Below are positions 56,779-64,000 of a DNA stretch of 64,000 nt, one piece after another. The stretch covers positions 3,286,001 to 3,350,000 of the forward strand of contig NZ_CP080421.1 in the NCBI RefSeq assembly GCF_019457515.1. The letters run 5' to 3'. Position 1 is the stretch's first letter. Each line of letters starts with the position of its first letter. The position numbers and the translations under genes are program-made. The notes beneath the pieces were generated by a model. That model was not told where the DNA came from. It saw only the letters and a list, made by a program, of their open reading frames with translations, and made no database searches. Origin of the DNA: Shewanella mesophila. Its GTDB lineage: Bacteria; Pseudomonadota; Gammaproteobacteria; Enterobacterales; Shewanellaceae.

Positions 56779-57936
56779 TTAATGGGTTTTCATCGCATGT
56801 AATTTTGACTGGTAACGACGTTTATTCATATCATCTCCAGTTAAGGCTAATGCCCTTTCGAGATTTAACTGAGCCTTGCGTTCATCCCCTGTTGCCCAAT
56901 AGGCTCGCGATAAACCAAAGTAAAACTCATGCCGATAACTCGCCTTTTCAACAGCACGTTTATACCAAGTTAATGCCGTTTCATACTCATGATCAAAATA
57001 CGCTTGTTGAGCCATATCATAGTAATAATAAGGGTTACGTATCCTTGCAAGCTCGAGCGTCTTATGAACTTCAGCCCACTCATCTAATCGCTGTTGACTA
57101 GCCAATAACACAGCATAATTATACAGTGCATTTAAGTCTTCTCCTTCCATAGACAAGGCTAGCTTGTAAATGGTTTCAGCTTGGTTATCCAGCCCCTTAT
57201 AACGATATAAAATAGCCAGGGTATTAAGAGCTGGCACAAATTCAGCTTTTAACATTAGACTCTGCTTAATATAGGCATAGGCTAAGTCATACTTACCCTC
57301 AACCAACGACTCTGCTGCAATATTATTAAAAAACATGGCCATTACCGTGGTTTTATCTATGTGCTTCTTGGCATATCCACGCATGGTTCTTTCTGGTAAA
57401 AAATCAATTTGAATGGCGTCTTTAGAGACTAAATAGGTATTGTTGGTTTCCTTGGGCAATAGACGTAAGTTAATATGACCATTAACTAAATAAAAGTCCC
57501 CTTGCTTATCCCAAACAGGTGGCACTTCTATCTCTTGAAACTCAACACCAACATCTAGCACTTCCGCCAAGGAAGCGGAAAGTAAGACTAACGATAGGCA
57601 GTTGCCAGCTCGATCATCAAAGGTTTTTTGAGCAATACGAGTGACATTATCTTGATATTCAAATCCACCATTACTGGCATTAATATAGTTAGCTAGCCAA
57701 CGATTAGCCATGGTGTAATCTCTAGACATGCGACTCTTTTGAAAATCTTGTCTTAATGTCTGAGTGATCTGACTAGATAGAGAAAAAAGTTCCTGCGGTT
57801 GGATAAGGTCTTGTGCAGGAGAAAAATATTCATCCCGAAAATACTGCTCTACATTATCAATGCGAGTTTGTGATGTTGAAGAGGCGCAACCTTGTATCAG
57901 CACAAGTAAGATGGACAGACATAATATTAATCTCAT
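56779..57936 (-). CDS. TPR lipoprotein with transglutaminase-like domain
   Basis: The 385-residue lipoprotein has lipobox I-Q-G-C (Cys17). Residues ~70-190 resemble a transglutaminase-like fold with a Cys in RAGNCLSLVLLSASLAEVL and His in LVNGHINLRL. The C-terminal half (~205-380) contains four to five tetratricopeptide repeats (for example AYAYIKQSLMLKAEFVPALN). The ATG at 57936 has AAGG upstream. The Cys-His pair suggests cysteine hydrolase or scaffold function in the envelope; no substrate can be named. Confidence 0.75.
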   Translation of the reverse strand: MRLILCLSILLVLIQGCASSTSQTRIDNVEQYFRDEYFSPAQDLIQPQELFSLSSQITQTLRQDFQKSRMSRDYTMANRWLANYINASNGGFEYQDNVTRIAQKTFDDRAGNCLSLVLLSASLAEVLDVGVEFQEIEVPPVWDKQGDFYLVNGHINLRLLPKETNNTYLVSKDAIQIDFLPERTMRGYAKKHIDKTTVMAMFFNNIAAESLVEGKYDLAYAYIKQSLMLKAEFVPALNTLAILYRYKGLDNQAETIYKLALSMEGEDLNALYNYAVLLASQQRLDEWAEVHKTLELARIRNPYYYYDMAQQAYFDHEYETALTWYKRAVEKASYRHEFYFGLSRAYWATGDERKAQLNLERALALTGDDMNKRRYQSKLHAMKTH

Positions 57937-58028
57937 AATTGCCAACCTTAACGATCACATCATAAGATCTATCATAAAGTAGTTAGCTCACTTTTTCCCC
58001 ACCAAAGCGTTACAAAATATTAACAAAC

Positions 58029-58352
58029 TCACTCGTGCAGAGGTGGATCGATCTGAATAAAAACCTCATTAGCAGAGGATCCTGTTGTTGGATAAGTATA
58101 AGGACGATAGTAAAAATCACCGCAACTAAAGTGACGATAAGGACGTGGAATAGCAACACAGCCGATGGGTAGCGCTTGTAAAATTTGTATTTGCTGCTGC
58201 ATTCGCAACATCTCTTGCCATTGATGATCTTTAAGGACTTGATTCCTAAGCGCAAACGCATCAAACGGCTCACTAGACTTGCGAACAACCACTTGACCAG
58301 AATGAACCGCTGACACAAAAAATAAGCCAATACACAATGCTAGCACTCTCAT
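58029..58352 (-). CDS. Small secreted protein of unknown function
   Basis: A 107-residue protein with a signal peptide (VLALCIGLFFVSAVHS), then a helical Gln-rich segment (WQEMLRMQQQIQILQ) and a Tyr/Pro-rich tail with two cysteines (GCVAIP and FSCGDFYYRPY). The start at 58352 has GGAGAG upstream. It lies between the amtB terminator and the TPR lipoprotein gene on the same strand. I do not recognise a family. Confidence 0.62.
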   Translation of the reverse strand: MRVLALCIGLFFVSAVHSGQVVVRKSSEPFDAFALRNQVLKDHQWQEMLRMQQQIQILQALPIGCVAIPRPYRHFSCGDFYYRPYTYPTTGSSANEVFIQIDPPLHE

Positions 58353-58400
58353 GTTCACTCTCCACTCAACAGTGACAGTCATCAATAGCCCATCATACAT

Positions 58401-58434
58401 AAAAAAGGGCCTTTGCGTGAATAGCAAAGGCCCT
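58401..58434 (-). terminator. Terminator of glnK-amtB
   Basis: AGGGCCTTTGC (58406-58416) pairs perfectly with GCAAAGGCCCT (58424-58434) around GTGAATA. On the minus strand it is followed by TTTTTT, 27 bases past the amtB stop. Confidence 0.9.
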
Positions 58435-58460
58435 GGTAGAGATGACACTAGATTAAACGA

Positions 58461-59711
58461 TTAGCTAGCACTCTTTAGCGATACAAATTCAGGATACGCA
58501 TCGATACCACAATCAGACGCATCCATACCGTTGTACTCTTCCTCTTCGGTAACTCGGATCCCCATAGTCAACTTAAGTGCGTACCAAACTACAAATGACG
58601 CACTAAATACCCAAGCGAAAATCACTGCGGCGCCATAGAACTGGCCCACTAAAGTTGCATCTGCATTTGACATAGGCACCATCACCAATCCAAACAAACC
58701 AGCAACACCGTGAACCGAGATAGCACCAACTGGGTCATCGATTTTTATACGGTCGAACATCACAATTGAGAACACCACAATGCCACCAGCAACCAAACCT
58801 ATCGCACCAGCGAGAGGTAGTGAAGGAGAGAGAGGATCGGCGGTAATAGCCACTAAACCAGCTAACGCACCATTAAGAATCATAGTTAAGTCGGCTTTGC
58901 CCCAGACCATTTTGCATACGATCAACGCAGAGACAGAACCAAATGCAGCGGCTGAATTTGTGTTTACAAAAATTTTGGCAACTGCCGATGCATTTTCAAC
59001 ATCAGACACCAGCAGCTGAGAGCCACCGTTGAAGCCAAACCACCCCATCCATAGAATGAACATACCTAACGTCGCCATAGGAAGGTTAGAACCAGGGATA
59101 GGATTAACCTGGCCATTTGCGCCATACTTGCCTTTTCGAGCACCAAGCAATAACACACCTGAAATCGCTGCCGCAGCTCCCGCCATATGGACTATGCCAC
59201 TACCAGCAAAATCGACAAAACCGGCTTCAGAGAGGAATCCACCACCCCAAGTCCAATATCCTTCAACAGGATAGATGACGCCCGTCATAAAAATTGAGAA
59301 GACTAAGAATGACCATAACTTCATCCGTTCTGCTACGGCACCAGACACAATAGACATAGCAGTAGCGACAAACACCACTTGGAAAAAGAAGTCTGACTCC
59401 AACGCATGATCGGCATCGCCAGCTTGAGAACCAATTAAGCTAGCAAGCGATGGCAGCCAACCGCCCTCTGCATTGTCGACGTACATGATGTTATAACCGA
59501 CAATCAAATACATGATGCATGCTATAGAGTATAGGCATACGTTTTTGGTTAAAATTTCTGTGGTGTTTTTAGAACGAACTAACCCAGCTTCAAGCATGGC
59601 AAAACCCGCTGCCATCCACATTACCAACGCACCAGAAATAAGAAAGTAGAATGTATCTAGTGCGAATCGCAACTCTGTTACTGTTGCGCCCAATGCCTTT
59701 AACTCTTCCAT
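58461..59711 (-). CDS. amtB: Ammonium transporter
   Basis: The 416-residue channel has about eleven to twelve membrane segments. Family motifs include the twin-His pore region in FAGSGIVHMAGAAAAISG and VGAISVHGVAGLFGLV. It conducts ammonium and is closed by GlnK, encoded just upstream. It lacks an obvious cleavable signal peptide, the N-terminus (FYFLISGALVMWMAAGFAML) reading as a first membrane segment. The operon is normally nitrogen-controlled. Confidence 0.95.
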   Translation of the reverse strand: MEELKALGATVTELRFALDTFYFLISGALVMWMAAGFAMLEAGLVRSKNTTEILTKNVCLYSIACIMYLIVGYNIMYVDNAEGGWLPSLASLIGSQAGDADHALESDFFFQVVFVATAMSIVSGAVAERMKLWSFLVFSIFMTGVIYPVEGYWTWGGGFLSEAGFVDFAGSGIVHMAGAAAAISGVLLLGARKGKYGANGQVNPIPGSNLPMATLGMFILWMGWFGFNGGSQLLVSDVENASAVAKIFVNTNSAAAFGSVSALIVCKMVWGKADLTMILNGALAGLVAITADPLSPSLPLAGAIGLVAGGIVVFSIVMFDRIKIDDPVGAISVHGVAGLFGLVMVPMSNADATLVGQFYGAAVIFAWVFSASFVVWYALKLTMGIRVTEEEEYNGMDASDCGIDAYPEFVSLKSAS

Positions 59712-59723
59712 TATCTAATCCCC

Positions 59724-60092
<369 letters not shown>

Positions 60093-60309
60093 TTATAGCA
60101 AAAACAATTCAATCATTAGGCCAAAATTAAAAACATATATAATACATACTGTTAACTTATTGCGTCCTAAGGTACAAACCAAGTTATGCACTAAAAAGGT
60201 GCAAGCATGCCCTTAGCGCACAAGAAATGGGCAACTTTTATTCGACCTATGACGGATTGGTAAAAATGGCGTTATCGGTATGATGGAACATCAAAAAGAG
60301 GAGGTCGCT

Positions 60310-60852
60310 ATGTTAACACCACAGGATTGTGTACTCGTCATCGTCGATGTTCAGGGCAAACTTGCCCAGATCATGCATCAAGCTGAAGCAATGACAAGCA
60401 AGTTAGAAACCTTAATAAAGGCAGCAGAACTGTTTGAGATCCCAATTGTTTGGCTTGAGCAACTGCCTGATAAACTCGGCTCAACGAGTCAAAATCTTCA
60501 GACATTACTATCACCCAAGCATCATCCGATAGCTAAAGCTCATTTTAGTGCATGGCATTGTGAAGCTTTCCGTGAAGCCATGAGCAGTCATGATCGCAAG
60601 CAGGTGTTAATGACGGGAATTGAGACTCATGTATGTGTTTATCAAACATGTAGAGATCTATTAGATAATGATTTTGAGGTCAACGTGGTAGTCGATGGCG
60701 TATCTTCTCGAACAGCAGAGAACAAGCAACTTGGTATTCAGATGATGACCCAGTACGGCGCCAAAGTGACTAACAGTGAATCTTTGCTATTTGAACTTCA
60801 ACAGCACGCTAGCGGCGAACGCTTTAAAGCCTTACTTAAGATGATTAAATAG
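60310..60852 (+). CDS. Isochorismatase-family cysteine hydrolase
   Basis: The 180-residue protein has the catalytic triad pattern Asp in VIVDVQGKLA, Lys in IAKAHFSAWHC and Cys in GIETHVCVYQTCRDL. Members cleave isochorismate, nicotinamide or related amides; this short cluster (YcaC-like) has no assigned substrate. The ATG at 60310 follows GAGGAGG, so the earlier ATGs at 60280-60283 are not needed. A terminator follows. Confidence 0.85.
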   Translation: MLTPQDCVLVIVDVQGKLAQIMHQAEAMTSKLETLIKAAELFEIPIVWLEQLPDKLGSTSQNLQTLLSPKHHPIAKAHFSAWHCEAFREAMSSHDRKQVLMTGIETHVCVYQTCRDLLDNDFEVNVVVDGVSSRTAENKQLGIQMMTQYGAKVTNSESLLFELQQHASGERFKALLKMIK

Positions 60853-60867
60853 GGGTTAATGGCATAA

Positions 60868-60897
60868 AAAAACCCTGGTTATCTAACCAGGGTTTTT
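60868..60897. terminator. Bidirectional terminator between the hydrolase gene and nrfA
   Basis: AAAAACCCTGGTT and AACCAGGGTTTTT enclose ATCT, with T-runs both ways between convergent genes. Confidence 0.9.
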
Positions 60898-60926
60898 ACT
60901 AAAACACTTTTGCTAAATAGTATGAC

Positions 60927-62327
60927 TTAGTAAGTTGCTTCGCGCTTCTTAGCTTCTTCATCCCACTTAGGTAATGTATTTTTCTTGAACTCTTCTTTCG
61001 CAGCGTTCATCTTCTTCATATCCATACCTAGCGCAGCTTGTGCTTTTGCTTTGGTAGATACATCAGGAATTGCAACAGGCTGTTTAACACCTTTAGCAGC
61101 AAGTAGCTGAGCGAGTTTAACTCGGGCATCACCAGCTTTATCGACTGAAGTACCTAGAATACGCAATATTTCATCTGCCGCGTGAGCTGCAGCACCATGA
61201 GATGCTGTTGCATAATCCCAACGCCATTGTGAATGACGAATATCCATAAGAATTGGCTTCATTTCAGCTTCAGTCGCACCGGCATCCCATGCCGCTTTCG
61301 CCTCAAAGTGAGCTTTGACTAACTGAGATTCAGCGCGAGCCTTAAGATCACTAACCTTAGTTTGCTTCTCTTTGGTCAAGTTAACCATGAACTCTTTGCT
61401 TTGAGAGTGACAAGTAGCACATGTCTCTTCGAAGCGGTCAAATGGGTTACCTACTTTATGGTCGGTAAACTTACGACCTTCAGCATTTTTAACTTTAGGC
61501 ATATGGCAATCAACACAGGTCACATTGTTCTGACCATGTACGCCAAGCTTCCAAGTTTCATAACCTGGGTGCTGTGCTTTCAACATTGGCGTCTTAGATA
61601 CGGCATGAGTCCAATCGGCGAACTCCATGTTATCGTAGTAGACTTCCATCTGCTCAACAGTTTGGCCCATATCCCATGGGAACTTAACAAACCCTTTGCG
61701 GTCTTTAGTCTTCTCGAAGTAGTACTCTACGTGACACTGAGCACAAACCATAGATTGCTTATCTTTCTTAGACGCTTTATCAAATGGTGTGCCAATTGTC
61801 GCCATTGCACGCTCGGCAAATGGGCGAGACATACGTAACTTAGAAGAGCCTTTCTCGTGACAATCACCACAACCGATAGTGTTAACGATTTCAGCACCAC
61901 CTTTGTACCACTTACCAGTGAAGTAACCATCTTCACCTTGCTCTTCGATCACGCGAGGCACATCTGGGCTCTTACAAGACCAACATGCCATTGGCATTGG
62001 ACCATCTTCGGCTGACTTAGGTGCACCGGTACGCAGTGTATTGCGAACATCGGTGACAGCATACATGTGGCCACGTGGCGCATTATAGTCTTTGGCAAAA
62101 CCATAACCAGCCCAAAGTACGACTAAGCTAGGCACTTTCTCAAGCATGTCGACGACTTCTTTGCTCTCTGCAGTGTCATGCCAACTGTCATACTGCTTCG
62201 AAAACTTATCTTTATAAACTTCATTACGAGGCTCTGTTTTTTCGCTCGCCATCACGCCTGAAGCCATAAGGCTTGCCGCGACCAAGGCACTTAGTGCAAA
62301 GGTTTTCTTAGTTAATGTTTTCACCAT
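60927..62327 (-). CDS. nrfA: Pentahaem cytochrome c nitrite reductase (ammonia-forming)
   Basis: The 466-residue periplasmic enzyme reduces nitrite to ammonia with six electrons. A signal peptide (~1-28) precedes five haem sites: the catalytic C-W-S-C-K at 115-119, and C-G-D-C-H 153-157, C-A-Q-C-H 195-199, C-V-D-C-H 271-275 and C-A-T-C-H 303-307. The Lys-ligated haem is the hallmark of NrfA. No nrfBCD or nrfH neighbours are present, as expected in Shewanella, where CymA supplies electrons. The divergent narQ gene and NarP/CRP-type sites lie upstream. Confidence 0.97.
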   Translation of the reverse strand: MVKTLTKKTFALSALVAASLMASGVMASEKTEPRNEVYKDKFSKQYDSWHDTAESKEVVDMLEKVPSLVVLWAGYGFAKDYNAPRGHMYAVTDVRNTLRTGAPKSAEDGPMPMACWSCKSPDVPRVIEEQGEDGYFTGKWYKGGAEIVNTIGCGDCHEKGSSKLRMSRPFAERAMATIGTPFDKASKKDKQSMVCAQCHVEYYFEKTKDRKGFVKFPWDMGQTVEQMEVYYDNMEFADWTHAVSKTPMLKAQHPGYETWKLGVHGQNNVTCVDCHMPKVKNAEGRKFTDHKVGNPFDRFEETCATCHSQSKEFMVNLTKEKQTKVSDLKARAESQLVKAHFEAKAAWDAGATEAEMKPILMDIRHSQWRWDYATASHGAAAHAADEILRILGTSVDKAGDARVKLAQLLAAKGVKQPVAIPDVSTKAKAQAALGMDMKKMNAAKEEFKKNTLPKWDEEAKKREATY

Positions 62328-62413
62328 CTCATCTCCGTGTTACTTTTTATTGTAGTCTTAATAACCACATCATCTCCATGGCCAAAGTTAGCCTTTAACC
62401 CCTACTTAAAATA

Positions 62414-62429
62414 TACCTCTTATGGGGTA
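62414..62429. promoter_or_regulatory. NarP-type 7-2-7 site
   Basis: TACCTCT-TA-TGGGGTA is an inverted pair of heptamers. The first fits TACYYMT fully; the second differs from AKRRGTA at its first base. The 7-2-7 layout is the one NarP recognises. It lies about 87-102 bases upstream of the nrfA ATG. Confidence 0.7.
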
Positions 62430-62464
62430 TCCGAGGTAAAGTTTGAGTTAGATCATAATGTGAA

Positions 62465-62480
62465 TGTGTTGTACATCACA
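62465..62480. promoter_or_regulatory. CRP-type site
   Basis: TGTGTTGTACATCACA matches TGTGA-N6-TCACA with one mismatch. In Shewanella, CRP activates many anaerobic respiration genes including nrfA. It lies 138 bases from nrfA and 96 bases from narQ starts, so it could serve either. Confidence 0.65.
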
Positions 62481-62575
62481 CTTTTGCTAATATGTTAATT
62501 TTATGAGCAAAGACTAATAAAGCGGTGTAGCGGATAATCACTAAAATTCTGAGATAAATTAATGAGTTCTAATAG

Positions 62576-64000
62576 ATGAAGAAAGGTAGTCTTACCTCCA
62601 CAATTTTTGGGTTAATGTTAACCTTTATTTTACTTTCCAGCGGACTGGCAACTTTTGCTATCGCCAATTTGGCATACAGTTTAGGTGACGCTAGAGCGAT
62701 TAATGCCTCAGGATCTTTGCGGATGCAGAGTTACCGCCTGATGTTTTATGCAAACTCAGGTAGTGCAGATGCCGATGAGAAAATTAAAGAGTTCGAAACA
62801 ACCCTCTATTCCGATGCACTTAAGCGATCATTAGGCTGGATGACACCCGATGTTCTGGGAGAGCAGTACCTGTTAGTGATTCAAAAGTGGAAGGTGATGA
62901 AGGGTTATATTGAAGAGGAAAATTCTCGCCTTTATGCCTCTGCACTCAAGGATTTTGTTGATACGATCGATCTTCTGGTTCTTGAGACTGAACAACATGC
63001 CGCCTTTAAGCTAAAACTACTCACCGCAAGCCAAATTGCCGGCTTAAGCCTAATGTTGTTGATCGCCTTTTTCGCCGTCCGCTATACCAAGCGACAAGTC
63101 GTCAAACCATTGCATCAGCTAATGGAGTCAGCTAACACCATATCGAAGGGGAATTTTAATGTCGATGTACCTCAAAGCGAATATATAGAACTAAGTGCGC
63201 TTAGCAATGCGCTGGCGACGAGTGCTCTAGAGCTATCAAGCCTATACGACAATCTCGAGAATCAAGTTAAGGAGAAAACCTTCGCATTAACCCGAGCCAA
63301 CAATGAACTTAAATTACTCTATGACAACCTAGTCATGTTGCATTCAGGTAAGCTTGAAAAAAATACGATAAGACAGGCTCTAAACCAATTAAGAGCACAT
63401 GAACCGAGCACATTTATCCGAGTTATCATAGTACAAGATGAGGATGAACAGCTCTGTATCGAGGCTGATGGTGGCTGGCCGCGTTCGTCTATAGCAAAGA
63501 TACGCTTTGCGCTAAAATTCGCTGAGAATGAGCTAGGGTATCTCGAAGTCGCAGCAAACGGAGAGATAAATCATGCACTATTTGAAAACTTCGCCATCAT
63601 GCTTGCTCGTTCAATTGTTATCTATAACGCGAGCGAACAGCGTCAGCAGTTAGCCTTAATGGAAGAGAGAGGCGTAATTGCAAGGGAGTTGCACGACTCA
63701 TTAGGACAACTGCTCTCATTTCTAAAAATCCAAGTTAGCCTGCTATCTAAAGGCTTAAACGATCAATGCCGTAGCCCTCAAGTAGAACAACAGCTTAGCG
63801 AGATCAATGAGGGAGTAAATACGGCCTACGTGCAGCTTAGAGAGTTGCTATCCACATTTCGCTTAACCATAAATGATCCGAATCTTAACCATGCGATAGA
63901 GGCAATGCTAGATCAACTCCGCAGCCAATCAACAGCCGAGATCACACTCGACTATAAGCTCCCGATGCAATTACTCGGCGCGCATCAACATATACACGTA
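62576..64000 (+). CDS. narQ: Nitrate/nitrite sensor histidine kinase NarQ (5' part)
   Basis: The frame is open from ATG 62576 to the window end (475 codons), so the C-terminal ATPase domain is cut off. Membrane segment 1 (~8-33) precedes the nitrate-binding P-box INASGSLRMQSYRLMF (~42-57). The second membrane segment (~150-170), HAMP, a long coiled-coil with a GAF-like region, and HisKA_3 follow with His373 in ARELHDSLGQLLSFLK. In S. oneidensis NarQ works with NarP to control nrfA; the layout here agrees. narP should lie just beyond the window. Confidence 0.93.
   Translation, partial: MKKGSLTSTIFGLMLTFILLSSGLATFAIANLAYSLGDARAINASGSLRMQSYRLMFYANSGSADADEKIKEFETTLYSDALKRSLGWMTPDVLGEQYLLVIQKWKVMKGYIEEENSRLYASALKDFVDTIDLLVLETEQHAAFKLKLLTASQIAGLSLMLLIAFFAVRYTKRQVVKPLHQLMESANTISKGNFNVDVPQSEYIELSALSNALATSALELSSLYDNLENQVKEKTFALTRANNELKLLYDNLVMLHSGKLEKNTIRQALNQLRAHEPSTFIRVIIVQDEDEQLCIEADGGWPRSSIAKIRFALKFAENELGYLEVAANGEINHALFENFAIMLARSIVIYNASEQRQQLALMEERGVIARELHDSLGQLLSFLKIQVSLLSKGLNDQCRSPQVEQQLSEINEGVNTAYVQLRELLSTFRLTINDPNLNHAIEAMLDQLRSQSTAEITLDYKLPMQLLGAHQHIHV

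Overview
The window looks like chromosomal DNA of a marine gammaproteobacterium, most probably a Shewanella. This is an inference from gene content and order, with no database search. The pointers are a pentahaem nitrite reductase (NrfA) divergent from a NarQ sensor, a MipA/OmpV - DUF3019 - two-component operon, a DUF3718 protein, a DyP peroxidase, an FbpABC iron importer behind a Fur box, and the conserved blocks djlA-murU-amgK / lptD-surA-pdxA-rsmA-apaGH and obgE-rpmA-rplU / ispB. Base composition looks even, and I saw no prophage, integron, CRISPR array, rRNA or tRNA. The only mobile-element candidate is a 268-bp MITE-like sequence.

Layout. 1-5.6 kb: start of a secreted lipoprotein, a LysR regulator, an RsuA-type pseudouridine synthase coupled to a cysteine-rich SufR-like regulator, a divergent flavin reductase-like and VOC gene pair, and small proteins. 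5.9-11 kb: an OmpA-type lipoprotein, then an overlapping three-gene phosphorelay (hybrid kinase, Hpt protein, response regulator). 11-16.5 kb: SatP-type acetate permease, acetyltransferase, the MITE, and the MipA/OmpV-DUF3019-RstAB-like operon. 16.5-24 kb: DUF1289, a DUF4136 lipoprotein, a Ycf46-like AAA ATPase, a YiaV/YiaW pair, purT, a D-2-hydroxyacid dehydrogenase and a beta-barrel protein. 24-38 kb: envelope and housekeeping genes (djlA, murU, amgK, lptD, surA, pdxA, rsmA, apaG, apaH), a chemoreceptor, a DUF3718 protein, folA and a split ThrE-type exporter. 38-43 kb: obgE, rpmA, rplU, ispB, mdh and argR.

43-64 kb: DyP peroxidase, fbpABC, a cysteine-bearing membrane-anchored protein sharing the Fur-box intergenic region, fpr, a DUF5610 protein, a histidine phosphatase, small unknowns, an ABC half-transporter, a 58-residue gene, aroG, a solute-binding protein, a TPR lipoprotein, amtB-glnK, an isochorismatase-type hydrolase, nrfA, and the 5' part of narQ, which runs off the end.

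Several sections make functional sense together. The nrfA/narQ intergenic region holds a NarP-type 7-2-7 site and a CRP-type site, so the nitrite sensor and its target enzyme sit back to back. AmgK/MurU (cell-wall sugar recycling) and LptD/SurA (outer-membrane assembly) are divergent neighbours. ArgR has a perfect ARG box in its own promoter. Most of the window is ordinary core genome. The least explained parts are the phosphorelay with two degenerate receiver-like domains, the SufR-like redox regulator module, the MITE, and a handful of small unknown proteins.
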